Shown piece by piece: positions 20,899 through 30,245 of a DNA stretch of 64,000 nucleotides. The notes beneath the pieces were generated by a model, which did not search any database, had not been told where the DNA came from, and saw only the letters and a program-made list of their open reading frames with translations. How positions within the stretch are numbered: position 1 is the first letter of the stretch; each line of letters starts with the position of its first letter. This stretch comes from Hyphomicrobiales bacterium (GTDB lineage: Bacteria; Pseudomonadota; Alphaproteobacteria; Rhizobiales; Beijerinckiaceae), in assembly GCA_930633525.1 (NCBI GenBank), contig CAKNFP010000001.1, positions 1,218,001 to 1,282,000 on the forward strand. The letters run 5' to 3'. The translations under genes were made by a program, and so were the position numbers.

Positions 20899-21005
20899 TT
20901 TCACCTCTCCCCGCCGGGGAGAGGTCGGCACGCAGTGCCGGGTGAGGGGATGGCGACTGTAGTCCCCCCTCATCCTGTCCTTCTCCCCGCCGGGGAGAAG
21001 GGACG
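20899..21005. repeat. palindromic intergenic mosaic element, convergent gap
   Basis: Two modules: CACCTCTCCCCGCCGGGGAGAGGT at 20902-20925, with the GGCACGCAGTGCC dyad just after, and CTTCTCCCCGCCGGGGAGAAG at about 20981-21001. It lies between convergent genes and may also act as a bidirectional terminator. Confidence 0.65.
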
Positions 21006-21089
21006 CTCACTAGAGCTGTCGCGAGTGATACGGACGGTGGGATGATCATCCGACCGAACGCGCGAGAGTGCAGCAGGTGTGTGAAAGGC

Positions 21090-22265
21090 CTACCCCGCCG
21101 CGAAATCAGCCAGCGTCTGGCGGGCGATGATGACCTTCTGCACATCGCTCGCGCCCTCGTAGATACGCAGCGCACGGATGTCGCGGTAGAGTTCCTCGAC
21201 CTTCGAGCCCACCCGCACGCCATCGCCGCCATGGAGCTGGACAGCCGCGTCGATCACGCGCTGGGCGTTCTCGGTCGCGACGAGCTTGGCGAGGGAAGCC
21301 TCGCGGGTGATGCGCGCGGCGCCGTTGTCCTTGGTCCAGGCGGCACGGTAGACCATCAGCGCGGCCGCCTCCACGTCGGTCACCATATCGGCGATCGTGC
21401 CCTGCACCATTTGCAGGTCGGCGAGTGGACCGCCGAAGAGCTGGCGTGTCGTCACCCGCTGCAGGGCCTCGTCGAGCGCCCGGCGCGCGAAGCCGAGCGC
21501 CGCGGCACCGACTGTCGAACGGAACACGTCGAGCGTCGCCATCGCGATCTTGAAGCCCTCACCCGGCTTGCCGATGCGGTTGGCGACGGGCACGCGGCAG
21601 CCGTCAAAGGCGAGGCGGGCGAGCGGGTGCGGCGCGATAGTGTCGAGTCGCTCGGCGATGGAAAAGCCGGGTGTGCCCGCTTCCACCACGAAAGCCGACA
21701 TACCCTTCGTGCCCGGACCCTCGCCCGTGCGGCAGAAAACGACATACTGGTCAGCGATGCCGCCGTTGGAAATCCAGGTCTTCTCGCCGGTGATCCGCAC
21801 ATGATCGGGACCGTCCGGCTCGGCGGTCGTGGCCAGGGCCGCGACGTCGGAGCCCGCGACCGGCTCGGTCAGCGCGAAGGCGGCGATCGCCTCGCCGGCG
21901 GCGACGCGCGGAAGGTAGCGGGATTTCTGCTCATCCGTGCCGAACAGGCAGATGGGGCCGGAGCCGAGACCCTGCATGGCGAAGGCGAAGTCCGCGAGGC
22001 CATCGGCATGGCCCAGCGTTTCGCGGATGAGGCAGAGCGAGCGCACGTCGAGCGTCTCGGCCTTGCCGCCATAGGGCGCGATGACCGCATGGCGCAGGAT
22101 GCCCGCGCGGCCGAGCGCATCCACCAGCCGGCGGCAGGAGCCATCCACATCGTGGTGATCGACGAGGCCGGGCACGGTCTCCCTGGCGAAGGTCGCGATC
22201 TCATCCCGAAGCGCACGGTGGGAGGGCGTGAAGAACGGCCAGTCGAGAAAACGCGTATCGACCAT
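21090..22265 (-). CDS. acyl-CoA dehydrogenase
   Basis: A 391-residue FAD enzyme of the acyl-CoA dehydrogenase family that oxidises an acyl-CoA to a 2-enoyl-CoA. It has the family segments [32 protein letters not shown] and, near the C-terminus, [19 protein letters not shown] and [15 protein letters not shown]. The catalytic base expected in the RIYEG motif is Glu. It is the last gene of an operon, one base after the enoyl-CoA hydratase stop. In this setting it probably acts on alicyclic or ring-derived CoA intermediates of the aryl-CoA pathway; the true substrate is unknown. Confidence 0.9.
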   Translation of the reverse strand: MVDTRFLDWPFFTPSHRALRDEIATFARETVPGLVDHHDVDGSCRRLVDALGRAGILRHAVIAPYGGKAETLDVRSLCLIRETLGHADGLADFAFAMQGLGSGPICLFGTDEQKSRYLPRVAAGEAIAAFALTEPVAGSDVAALATTAEPDGPDHVRITGEKTWISNGGIADQYVVFCRTGEGPGTKGMSAFVVEAGTPGFSIAERLDTIAPHPLARLAFDGCRVPVANRIGKPGEGFKIAMATLDVFRSTVGAAALGFARRALDEALQRVTTRQLFGGPLADLQMVQGTIADMVTDVEAAALMVYRAAWTKDNGAARITREASLAKLVATENAQRVIDAAVQLHGGDGVRVGSKVEELYRDIRALRIYEGASDVQKVIIARQTLADFAAG

Positions 22266-22266
22266 C

Positions 22267-23118
22267 TCAATCGCCCTTGAAGATCGGCTTTTCCTTCGCG
22301 ACGAAGGCGTGATAGGCGCGGGCGAAATCCTCGGTCTTCATGCAGAGCGCCTGGGCGACCGCTTCCGCCTCGATCGCATCATCCACGCTCATCGCCCATT
22401 CCATATGCAGCATGCGCTTGGTGATGCCATTGGCAAAGGTGGGTCCTTCGACGAGGCGTTGAGCGAGCAGGGCCGCTGCATCGTCGAGCTCTTCCGCCGG
22501 CACGATGCGGCTGAAGAAGCCCCAGCGCTCACCCTCGTCCGCGCCCATGGCGCGGCCGGTGAACAGGAGTTCCGCGGCGCGGCTCTGGCCGATGATGCGG
22601 GGAAGAATGGCACAGGCGCCCATGTCGCAGCCGGCAAGGCCAACGCGGTTGAACAGGAAAGCAACCTTGGCTTCGGGTGCCGCGAGGCGCAGATCCGAGG
22701 CCATCGCCATGATGGCTCCGGCCCCGACGCAGATGCCATCGACCGCGGCGATGATCGGCTGCGGGCAGGCGCGCATGGCCTTGACGAGATCGCCGGTCAT
22801 CTCGGTGAAGCGCAGGAGATCCACCGCCTTCATGGCGACAAGCGGCCCGATGATGTCATGCACGTCACCCCCGGACGAGAAATTGCCACCCTCGCCACTG
22901 ACGATGAAGACCTTGACTTCCTCATCCGTGCGCGCGGCGCGGAAGATGGCCGTCAATTCGGCATAGGACTCGAAGGTCAGTGGGTTCTTGCGCTCGGGCC
23001 TGTTGAGCGTGACGCGCGCGATGCCGCCGGACACGCTGAGCAAGACATGTTCGGCCTGATAGGCAGAGAGGGGGCCTGCGACAACAGCACCTCCAAGCAT
23101 GATACCGCTTGCCGTCAT
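22267..23118 (-). CDS. enoyl-CoA hydratase/isomerase family protein
   Basis: A 283-residue crotonase-fold protein. The oxyanion-hole motifs are seen as [13 protein letters not shown] and [18 protein letters not shown]. An N-terminal extension of about 25 residues precedes the fold. ATG 23116-23118 overlaps the marR stop in an ATGA, so translation is coupled. It likely hydrates or isomerises a CoA thioester in the aryl-CoA/beta-oxidation route encoded by the cluster; paralogue-level specificity cannot be read from sequence. Confidence 0.9.
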   Translation of the reverse strand: MTASGIMLGGAVVAGPLSAYQAEHVLLSVSGGIARVTLNRPERKNPLTFESYAELTAIFRAARTDEEVKVFIVSGEGGNFSSGGDVHDIIGPLVAMKAVDLLRFTEMTGDLVKAMRACPQPIIAAVDGICVGAGAIMAMASDLRLAAPEAKVAFLFNRVGLAGCDMGACAILPRIIGQSRAAELLFTGRAMGADEGERWGFFSRIVPAEELDDAAALLAQRLVEGPTFANGITKRMLHMEWAMSVDDAIEAEAVAQALCMKTEDFARAYHAFVAKEKPIFKGD

Positions 23119-23633
23119 GGTTCCTCTCCCCGCTTGATCCCCGCCCGGACGGATGTCTTCAGCTTGCCGAGCAGGTTCATCAACTGATCGATCTCGGCCG
23201 GGTCGAGATCATCGAACATCCGGCCGATCCATTCACCGTGCTCGTCCGCCATGGCCTTGAAGGTGCTGCGTCCATCCTCGGTCATGCGAACGATCTGCGT
23301 GCGCCTGTCCTGTGGCAGGGCCGTGCGGGTCACGTGGCCGCTGGCGAGCAGGCGCTCGACGATGGCCGTGACATTGCCCGCGGACACCATGAGGCGCTTG
23401 GAGACCTCCCCGAGAACAAGGCCGTCCTCCGCCTTTTCAAGCTGAGCGAGCAGGTCGAAGCGGGGCAGCGTGAAATCGAAATCGTCACGCAGCTTCCTGC
23501 GGATTTCGTTCTCGATCAGGGTGGTACAGGTCAGGAGGCGAAGCCATAGACGAAGTTCGGCACGATGGTCGGCGGGGGCCTCCGCGACCTTGGTCTCGGC
23601 ATCGATCCAGGGGTCGACATCGGTTGTGCTCAC
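23115..23633 (-). CDS. MarR family transcriptional regulator
   Basis: A 172-residue winged-helix regulator. The DNA-binding region is visible as [24 protein letters not shown] followed by [21 protein letters not shown] and the wing [14 protein letters not shown]. It is embedded in the operon between the SDR and hydratase genes, overlapping each by 4 bases. Such regulators of aromatic catabolism commonly bind aryl-CoA ligands and repress their own operon. The two matching AT-rich sites at 18471 and 24420 are good operator candidates. Confidence 0.9.
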   Translation of the reverse strand: MSTTDVDPWIDAETKVAEAPADHRAELRLWLRLLTCTTLIENEIRRKLRDDFDFTLPRFDLLAQLEKAEDGLVLGEVSKRLMVSAGNVTAIVERLLASGHVTRTALPQDRRTQIVRMTEDGRSTFKAMADEHGEWIGRMFDDLDPAEIDQLMNLLGKLKTSVRAGIKRGEEP

Positions 23634-24367
23634 ACCTCACCTCCGGCAATCACGACACACTGCCCGGTGACGGCCGCTGCGCCGTCACTCGCCAGCCACA
23701 CCGCTGCGCTCGCGACTTCTTCAGGCTTGATCAGGCGCCCCATCGGGTTGGAAGCCGTGAAATGCGCCTTCGCCTCCTCGGGCGAGCGATTTGTCTTGGC
23801 GACGATGCTTTTGACGCTGTCGGCCACCAGATCCGTGTCCGTATAGCCGGGGCAGACGGCGTTCACGGTGACACCGGACTTCGCCATTTCCAGCGCAACC
23901 GCGCGTGTCAGCCCGACGACGGCGTGCTTGGCCGCCACATAGGCGGACACATAGGCATAGCCCTTCACGCCCGCCGTGGAGGCGACATTGATCACGCGCC
24001 CGAAGCCGCGCTCTACCATCCCGGGCATCGCGGCGCGCATCGCCTCGGCGGCGCTCTCCACATTGAGCGCCATCATGCGCCGGAAGAGCTCGCGGTCACT
24101 CTTGAGGAAAGGTGCGGTGCCGGCGCCGCCGGCGTTGTTGACGAGAATATCGAAGCCGCTCCCGGCGACTGCGGCGAGCTGTCCGGCGTCGGTGACGTCA
24201 ACGGTCTCGCCTCGCGCGGCGATACCGTCGGCGAGGGCCGCATCCAGCGTCTCGCGGTTGCGTCCGAGGATGGTGACCTCGTGGCCAGCCGCCGTCAGCG
24301 CCGCGGCGATGGCTCGCCCGATGCCCCGACTTCCCCCCGTTACCAGCGCGCGCCGCGTCACCATCAT
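23630..24367 (-). CDS. SDR family oxidoreductase, probable 3-hydroxyacyl-CoA-type dehydrogenase
   Basis: A 245-residue classical short-chain dehydrogenase. The cofactor motif VTGGSRGIGRAIA is near residue 10, NNAGGAG near residue 87, and the active site has Ser in NVASTAGVKG and YVAAKHA (Tyr/Lys). The chain ends [13 protein letters not shown]-like, as in FabG/BDH proteins. It is first in the operon with MarR, enoyl-CoA hydratase and acyl-CoA dehydrogenase, with an operator-like motif 53-75 bases upstream. Likely role: oxidising a hydroxyacyl-CoA or reducing an oxo-alicyclic-CoA in aryl-CoA degradation. Confidence 0.88.
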   Translation of the reverse strand: MMVTRRALVTGGSRGIGRAIAAALTAAGHEVTILGRNRETLDAALADGIAARGETVDVTDAGQLAAVAGSGFDILVNNAGGAGTAPFLKSDRELFRRMMALNVESAAEAMRAAMPGMVERGFGRVINVASTAGVKGYAYVSAYVAAKHAVVGLTRAVALEMAKSGVTVNAVCPGYTDTDLVADSVKSIVAKTNRSPEEAKAHFTASNPMGRLIKPEEVASAAVWLASDGAAAVTGQCVVIAGGEV

Positions 24368-24419
24368 GAATCCAATTTCTATCGTCTGATTGGCGCGAAG
24401 TGTAGACCGGCATCCAAAT

Positions 24420-24442
24420 AGTTCAAGCTCAAAATAATTGGC
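24420..24442. promoter_or_regulatory. candidate MarR operator upstream of the SDR-marR operon
   Basis: The second copy of the 23-base motif (TTCAAG..CAAAATAATTGGC core), 53-75 bases before the SDR start codon. It is identical at 18 of 23 positions to the site at 18471-18493 and in the same strand orientation, although the two genes point in opposite directions. Confidence 0.5.
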
Positions 24443-24495
24443 TGATACCCGGCACAGGGCAGGTGAAATGCCCGCGCCGCATGGCGTTCCGATAA

Positions 24496-24550
24496 GGTTG
24501 CGCCTGCGGAGCGATGGAGGTATAACCCATATTAGATATCGGGTTGCGCT
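24496..24550. promoter_or_regulatory. candidate PutA autoregulatory region
   Basis: Two GGTTGCG sequences (24496-24502 and 24542-24548) lie 64-70 and 18-24 bases before the putA ATG, with an AACCC..GGGTT dyad between them. E. coli PutA represses by binding GTTGCA repeats through its ribbon-helix-helix domain, and this PutA has such a domain. The match is suggestive only. Confidence 0.35.
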
Positions 24551-24565
24551 CCCTGGGGTAACGAC

Positions 24566-27500
24566 ATGCAGAACACCACCATCGGCGTGAAGGTGAGCGA
24601 CGAGTTGAAGGCGCGGCTCAAGGCCGCTGCCGAGTCTGTGGGCCGTTCACCTCATTGGCTCATTAAGCAGTCTTTGGTCGCCACGATCGAGCGCATCGAG
24701 CGCGGGGAACTGCGCGATTTCGGCGCAGATACGCCCTTCGCGCTGGATGTCCTGGATGCGCCTGAGGAGCCGGAGCAGGGACCGCGTCCCTTTATCGCCT
24801 TTGCGCAGTCGATCCAGCCGCAAAGCGTGCTGCGGGCGGCCATCACCTCGGCCTATCGCCGGCCGGAGCCGGAATGTCTGCCGGCGCTGATTGCCGGCGC
24901 CACCTTGTCGCCGCAGGCGGCCGAACTCGCCCGTGGACGCGCTCGCGATCTTGTGCAGGCGCTGCGCGCCAAGAATGACGGCGGCGGCGTCAAGGGGCTC
25001 ATCAACGAATATTCGCTGTCGAGCCAGGAGGGCGTCGCCCTCATGTGCCTCGCCGAAGCACTGCTGCGTATTCCCGACAAGCCGACGCGCGACGCGCTGA
25101 TCCGCGACAAGATCGCTTCCGGCGACTGGCAGACCCATGTCGGCCAGAGCCCCTCGCTCTTCGTCAATGCGGCGACCTGGGGCCTTGTCGTCACCGGCAA
25201 GCTTACGTCGACCACCAGCGAGGGCGGCTTGTCGGCGGCGCTCACCCGTCTGATCGGCCGTGGCGGCGAACCCCTGATCCGCAAGGGCGTGGACATGGCG
25301 ATGCGCCTGATGGGCGAGCAGTTCGTCACGGGCCAGACCATCGGCGAGGCGCTGGCCAACAGCCGCTCGCTGGAAGCGCGCGGCTTCCGCTATTCCTACG
25401 ACATGCTGGGCGAGGCGGCGACGACGGCTGAGGACGCGGCCCGCTATTACGCCGATTACGAGCAGGCGATCCACGCCATCGGCAAGGCCTCCAACCGCCG
25501 CGGCATCTACGAGGGGCCGGGCATTTCGATCAAGCTGTCCGCCCTGCATCCGCGCTACAGCCGCGCCCAGGCCGACCGTGTGATGACCGAACTCCTGCCG
25601 CGCGTGAAGGCGCTGGCGGTGCTGGCGCGCGGCTATGACATCGGCCTCAATATCGACGCGGAGGAGGCGGATCGGCTGGAGCTGTCGCTCGACCTTCTGG
25701 AATCGCTCTGCTTCGATCCCGATCTCGCCGGCTGGAACGGCATCGGCTTCGTGGTGCAGGCCTACCAGAAGCGCTGCCCCTTCGTGATCGACTATCTCAT
25801 CGATCTTGCCCGCCGCAGCCGCCACCGCATCATGGTGCGGCTGGTGAAGGGCGCCTATTGGGACAGCGAGATCAAGGCCGCCCAGGTTAACGGCCTCGAG
25901 GGCTTCCCCGTCTTCACGCGCAAGGTGCACACGGACGTGTCCTATGTCGCCTGCGCGAAGAAGCTTCTCGCCGCGCCCGATGCTGTCTTCCCGCAGTTCG
26001 CGACGCATAACGCGCGCACGCTCGCGACCATCATGGCGATGGCCGGCGAGAACTACTACGCCGGCCAGTATGAGTTCCAATGCCTGCACGGGATGGGCGA
26101 GCCTCTCTATGACGAGGTGGTCGGCCCCTCGAAGCTCAACCGACCGTGCCGCATCTATGCGCCGGTCGGCACGCATGAGACGCTGCTCGCCTATCTCGTC
26201 CGGCGTCTCCTGGAGAACGGCGCCAATACCTCCTTCGTGCACCGCATAGCGGACAAGGCGGTGCCGGTGGATGAGCTCATCGTCGATCCGGTCGAGGAGG
26301 CGCGCGCGATCGAGCCGATCGGCGCTCCCCATGCCAAGATTTCGGCGCCGCGCGAGCTTTATGGCCGCGAGCGGCCGAACTCGGCCGGCCTCGACCTCGC
26401 AAACGAGCAGCGGCTCGCCTCCCTGTCGGCGGCGCTCCTCTCCAGTGCCGAGGCCCCCTGGGCCGCCCAGCCCTTGCTTGGGGACGGGCCGGTGGCTGGC
26501 GTGGCACAGCCGGTTCTCAATCCAGCAGACCGGCGCGACCAGGTGGGCATGGTCATCGACGCTGACGCTGCCACCGTGGCACGCGCCACAGCGCTCGCGG
26601 CCGCGGCTGCGCCGATCTGGGAATCGACCCAGACTGACGAGCGCGCCGCATGTCTGGAGCGGGCGGCCGACATCCTGGAAAGCCGGATGCCGACGCTCAT
26701 CGGCCTCATTGTCCGCGAGGCCGGCAAGTCCTTCGCCAACGCGATCGCCGAGGTGCGCGAGGCGGTGGATTTCCTGCGCTACTACGCCGTCGAGGCGCGC
26801 AGCCGGTTGAACGGCAACCACTACCGCCCGCTCGGACCCATCGTCTGCATCAGCCCCTGGAACTTCCCGCTGGCCATCTTCACTGGTCAGGTGGCGGCCG
26901 CCCTCGCGGCTGGCAATCCGGTGCTGGCGAAGCCCGCCGAGGAAACACCGCTGATCGCCGCTGAAGCCGTTCGCATCCTGCGCGCGGCGGGTATCCCCGA
27001 GGCGGCGCTGCAGCTTCTGCCCGGCGATGGCAAGGTGGGCGCGGCGCTGGTCGCGGACGCGCATGTGCGCGGCGTCATGTTCACCGGCTCGACCGAAGTG
27101 GCGCGGCTCATCCAGGGACAATTGGCCGAGCGTCTGCTGCCCGATGGCCGGCCGGTGCCGCTGATCGCCGAGACCGGCGGCCAGAACGCCCTGATCGTCG
27201 ATTCCTCCGCTCTTGCCGAGCAGGTGGTGACCGACGTCATCCAGTCCGCTTTCGACAGTGCCGGCCAGCGCTGCTCAGCGCTGCGCATTCTCTGCCTGCA
27301 GGAGGATGGCGCCGACCGGACACTGACCATGCTGAAGGGCGCGCTGAAGGAGCTCACCATCGGCAATCCCGACAATCTCTCCACGGATGTCGGGCCGGTG
27401 ATCACGGCGGAGGCACGCGACAATATCCTCGCCCATGTCGACACCATGCGGCAGCGTGGCCGGCGCGTCGAGGAGAGCGCGCTCTCGGACGAGGCGAAGC

Positions 27501-28465
27501 ACGGCACCTTCGTAGCGCCGACGCTGATCGAGATCGACAGCATCGCCGATTGCGAGCGTGAGGTGTTCGGTCCTGTGCTGCACGTGCTGCGCTACAAGCG
27601 TGACGACATTGACCGGCTCATCGCGGATATCAACGCCACCGGCTATGGTCTCACCTTCGGCCTGCATACCCGCATCGATGAAACGATCGCCCAGGTGACG
27701 AGCCGCATCGAGGCGGGCAACCTCTATATCAACCGCAACATCATCGGCGCGGTCGTGGGTGTGCAGCCGTTCGGCGGATGCGGTCTTTCCGGCACCGGCC
27801 CGAAGGCCGGCGGCCCGCTCTATCTCGGCCGCCTGCTCGCCGTTCGGCCCGCGGAGCCGCAGCCCATCCTGCGCACGCGTGAGCCGGACGCTGGGGCGAT
27901 CAGCTATCGGGACTGGTTGGCCAGCGAGGGCTTGAATACGGAGGCCGCGCGCGTCACAGCCTATATCCAGCAGGCGCAGGTCGGCGGATCCATCGAGCTG
28001 CGCGGCCCGGTCGGTGAGCGTAATGTCTATAAGCTCAAGCCGCGCGGACGCATCGCGGCGCGCGCGCAGACCGAGAGCGGGCTGCTCCTGCAGCTTGGGG
28101 CCATACTGGCGACGGGCAACAGCGCTGTCATCGCCAAATCCGGTGAGGGCGCCAACTCAGGCGAAGGGATCAAGCGCATCGCCGCCTTGCCGGAAGCGCT
28201 GAAGCGCCGTGTTCTTCTGGTGGATGATCTGGGGGCGGCCGATATGGCGGCGATGCTGTTCGAGGGCGACAGCGACGCCCTGCAGGCCTTGAACCGCGAA
28301 CTCTCCGCGCGGCCCGGTGCAATTGTCGGCCTGCAGGGCGCGTCAGCGGCGGGGCTTGCCTCCGGCGCCGAGGACTACTGCCTGGATTGGCTGGTGGAGG
28401 AAGTGTCCATCAGCACCAATACGGCGGCTGCCGGCGGCAATGCGAGCCTCATGACAATCGGGTAG
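24566..28465 (+). CDS. putA: trifunctional PutA: transcriptional repressor, proline dehydrogenase, P5C dehydrogenase
   Basis: A 1299-residue protein oxidising proline to glutamate. An N-terminal ribbon-helix-helix (residues about 1-48, TTIGVKVSDELKARLKAAA...SPHWLIKQSL) marks the DNA-binding trifunctional form. The FAD-dependent proline dehydrogenase barrel follows (about 270-560, with GPGISIKLSALHPRY and VRLVKGAYWDSEIK). The NAD-dependent aldehyde dehydrogenase domain follows that (catalytic Cys in SAGQRCSALR, about residue 903). A C-terminal ALDH-like domain ends AGGNASLMTIG, the conserved PutA tail. The start ATG 24566 gives the RHH in the correct register. It is monocistronic, with candidate operator sites upstream. 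Confidence 0.96.
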   Translation: MQNTTIGVKVSDELKARLKAAAESVGRSPHWLIKQSLVATIERIERGELRDFGADTPFALDVLDAPEEPEQGPRPFIAFAQSIQPQSVLRAAITSAYRRPEPECLPALIAGATLSPQAAELARGRARDLVQALRAKNDGGGVKGLINEYSLSSQEGVALMCLAEALLRIPDKPTRDALIRDKIASGDWQTHVGQSPSLFVNAATWGLVVTGKLTSTTSEGGLSAALTRLIGRGGEPLIRKGVDMAMRLMGEQFVTGQTIGEALANSRSLEARGFRYSYDMLGEAATTAEDAARYYADYEQAIHAIGKASNRRGIYEGPGISIKLSALHPRYSRAQADRVMTELLPRVKALAVLARGYDIGLNIDAEEADRLELSLDLLESLCFDPDLAGWNGIGFVVQAYQKRCPFVIDYLIDLARRSRHRIMVRLVKGAYWDSEIKAAQVNGLEGFPVFTRKVHTDVSYVACAKKLLAAPDAVFPQFATHNARTLATIMAMAGENYYAGQYEFQCLHGMGEPLYDEVVGPSKLNRPCRIYAPVGTHETLLAYLVRRLLENGANTSFVHRIADKAVPVDELIVDPVEEARAIEPIGAPHAKISAPRELYGRERPNSAGLDLANEQRLASLSAALLSSAEAPWAAQPLLGDGPVAGVAQPVLNPADRRDQVGMVIDADAATVARATALAAAAAPIWESTQTDERAACLERAADILESRMPTLIGLIVREAGKSFANAIAEVREAVDFLRYYAVEARSRLNGNHYRPLGPIVCISPWNFPLAIFTGQVAAALAAGNPVLAKPAEETPLIAAEAVRILRAAGIPEAALQLLPGDGKVGAALVADAHVRGVMFTGSTEVARLIQGQLAERLLPDGRPVPLIAETGGQNALIVDSSALAEQVVTDVIQSAFDSAGQRCSALRILCLQEDGADRTLTMLKGALKELTIGNPDNLSTDVGPVITAEARDNILAHVDTMRQRGRRVEESALSDEAKHGTFVAPTLIEIDSIADCEREVFGPVLHVLRYKRDDIDRLIADINATGYGLTFGLHTRIDETIAQVTSRIEAGNLYINRNIIGAVVGVQPFGGCGLSGTGPKAGGPLYLGRLLAVRPAEPQPILRTREPDAGAISYRDWLASEGLNTEAARVTAYIQQAQVGGSIELRGPVGERNVYKLKPRGRIAARAQTESGLLLQLGAILATGNSAVIAKSGEGANSGEGIKRIAALPEALKRRVLLVDDLGAADMAAMLFEGDSDALQALNRELSARPGAIVGLQGASAAGLASGAEDYCLDWLVEEVSISTNTAAAGGNASLMTIG

Positions 28466-28499
28466 AGCGTGCCGATTTCACACAGAACCACCGTATCAT

Positions 28500-28610
28500 T
28501 CCGGGGCCTCGCGTCAGCGAGGAGCCCGGAATCCATGAACACGCTGGCCAACCAATAGAGTACCGGCGTGTTCATGATTCCGGTCTCGGGCCTTACGGCC
28601 CGCCCCGCGA
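28500..28610. repeat. long imperfect inverted repeat downstream of putA
   Basis: CCGGAATCCATGAACACGC (about 28527-28544) pairs with GCGTGTTCATGATTCCGG (28566-28583) around a roughly 20-base loop, with further outer pairing of GGGGC/GCCCC type. It may terminate putA; it looks like a dispersed repeat rather than a simple terminator. Confidence 0.55.
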
Positions 28611-28761
28611 TGACCGCTCGATTCCTTCAAAACGCAGCACACTCTGGAAGCCGTCGGCGCCGGCCATCGATAGCGCTGCCGAATCCGCGGCCTCGTTCGC
28701 GCAAGGATGGCGCTCTTTGCTCACGGTCTCTGCGCGAATAGGCTGGCGACAGCGAGAAAGC

Positions 28762-28781
28762 GGGCGGCGCTTCCGCCGCCC
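28762..28781 (-). terminator. hairpin at the 3' end of the RTX-repeat gene
   Basis: A perfect 8-base stem GGGCGGCG/CGCCGCCC with a CTTC loop, just beyond the stop codon of the leftward RTX gene. On the minus strand only a short pyrimidine-rich tract follows. Confidence 0.45.
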
Positions 28782-28794
28782 TTACGGCTCGCGG

Positions 28795-29664
28795 TCAGAA
28801 GCCAGGATCGGAGCGATCAATGTCGGCCACGACAAGAGCTTGGTAAAATCCTTCTAAAATAAAACCATTATTATAATCGCCTTCGGGATGTAAAAACAGG
28901 CCCTGATCAACTGTTTCGAAGTCGAGGTTGAATTCGGAACCAAAAAGAAATAGGTTGATCACGTCCTCTCCCTGTGTGAAATCCGTCACAATATCGATAC
29001 CCCCTCCTGGCTGCATGCAGAATATGTCGTTACCGTCGCCGCCGGTGAGAGTATCATTGCCCAGGCCGCCGAGCAGCGTATCATTACCGAGCTGGCCATT
29101 GAGGGTATCTGCTCCCTTGCCGCCGTGCAGATGGTCGCCGCCTTTGTTGCCGTTCAGGATATCATTACCTGCCTCACCATAAAGCCAGTCGGCGCCGGGG
29201 CCTCCCGAGAGCGTGTCGGCGCCGTCCCCGCCATGGATTAAGTCGTCGGCACTGCTGCCGACGACTGTATCGTTCCCGGCTAAACAGTTAACGATGTGAG
29301 GGTCGCTGCTTGAAGAGTAGTCTACATTGTCGTTGCCGGAAGTCAGGGTGACCGTGACGGTGGTCAGCAGGGATTGACTCTCGACGGTTGTCGGGCCGTC
29401 GCCCGTGGCAAAGCTCACGACGCCATTATTGATTGCGGCGGAGGCGGTGGCTGATGTCGCAGCCCACCCCGCGATGAGATCGGGAGCAATTCCGGCAATC
29501 GTCTGATAATCTAACGCCTGCAAGCCGAATGCCTGCAAGTCGAATGCCTGCAAGTCGAAGTTGGGAGCGGCTGCTGGCTGTATCGGCGCTTTTGCGCTGA
29601 AGCCATGCCATTCCAGATCCACATCGGTTGTGAGAAAATCGATCAACAATGCTTGGTTCGACAT
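28795..29664 (-). CDS. RTX (haemolysin-type) calcium-binding repeat protein
   Basis: A 289-residue protein. Residues about 125-215 hold six to seven nonapeptide repeats of GGxGxDxLx type (GGDGADTLS, GGPGADWLY, GEAGNDILN, GGKGADTLN, GGLGNDTLT, GGDGNDIFC), which form a calcium-binding parallel beta-roll. A C-terminal IDIVTDFTQGEDVINL segment is typical of type I-secreted proteins. There is no Sec signal. Near residue 36 is a short DLQAF repeat encoded by a 15-base tandem repeat. No catalytic domain is recognisable, and no type I exporter genes are nearby. It is probably an extracellular or cell-surface protein; function unknown. Confidence 0.85.
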   Translation of the reverse strand: MSNQALLIDFLTTDVDLEWHGFSAKAPIQPAAAPNFDLQAFDLQAFGLQALDYQTIAGIAPDLIAGWAATSATASAAINNGVVSFATGDGPTTVESQSLLTTVTVTLTSGNDNVDYSSSSDPHIVNCLAGNDTVVGSSADDLIHGGDGADTLSGGPGADWLYGEAGNDILNGNKGGDHLHGGKGADTLNGQLGNDTLLGGLGNDTLTGGDGNDIFCMQPGGGIDIVTDFTQGEDVINLFLFGSEFNLDFETVDQGLFLHPEGDYNNGFILEGFYQALVVADIDRSDPGF

Positions 29665-30245
29665 TATCCATTCCTCCTGAGCAATTGTGCTCGCAGGCTG
29701 GCCGCATCTGTTCTGCGGCGCCTGTTACCAAGGGGGCGATGCCTCTCTGTTTCAGGGCCTTGGCTTCGCTCTGTAAGCCGCCTGAACACCGTGAACGCAC
29801 ATACTGGTGCGGTGCAGCTGCTGTTGGCAGCATTGCCTAACGTTTCAGGCGGCAGCTGTTGCGGCGAAGCTAACTGAAAAATGAAGTTCGAATTCGAAAT
29901 CCAACATAGGCATGGCGCCGTCAACCTAAATTAAAGCGCAGTTTAAAATAATACGCGTTACGAAAAACAAATCTTACGAAGAAATGATATGATTTTTATT
30001 TTCAACGATAAGTAGCATTGTAAATATTATACTACGCGAAGGAGTAAAAAACGCAATATTTTTGAGGAATTTTGATTTCTTGCTGGGGCCGTCATAGTTT
30101 CTGATAGGTCGCTGTTCAGCGAGCCGGCGGCGATGCGAGTCTTATGACGATCGGCTGATTGGCTTAAGGCGTAGGCTCAGGAAAGCCCTCGTGGGCCGTC
30201 GGCGGCTTTTCCCCCAAGCGGTGGAAACGCTCCATCGCCCAGCAT
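29665..30245. other. gene-poor stretch upstream of the RTX gene
   Basis: No convincing gene. The part from about 29880 to 30090 is strongly AT-rich compared with the rest of the window and would contain the RTX promoter. A 36-base match to the 3' end of putA lies at 30123-30158. Confidence 0.5.
30123..30158 (+). pseudogene. remnant matching the last 11 codons and stop of putA
   Basis: The frame reads AGGDASLMTIG then TGA, matching the PutA C-terminus AGGNASLMTIG. 29 of 36 bases agree with 28430-28465, and four of the five sense-codon differences are silent. The frame is closed by a TAG six codons upstream of the match, so only the tail survives. Confidence 0.5.

Noticed and set aside
24647-27121. 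824-codon open frame antisense to putA
   Set aside because: Shadow of putA codon bias; residues are low-complexity His/Arg/Gly/Ala-rich without motifs.
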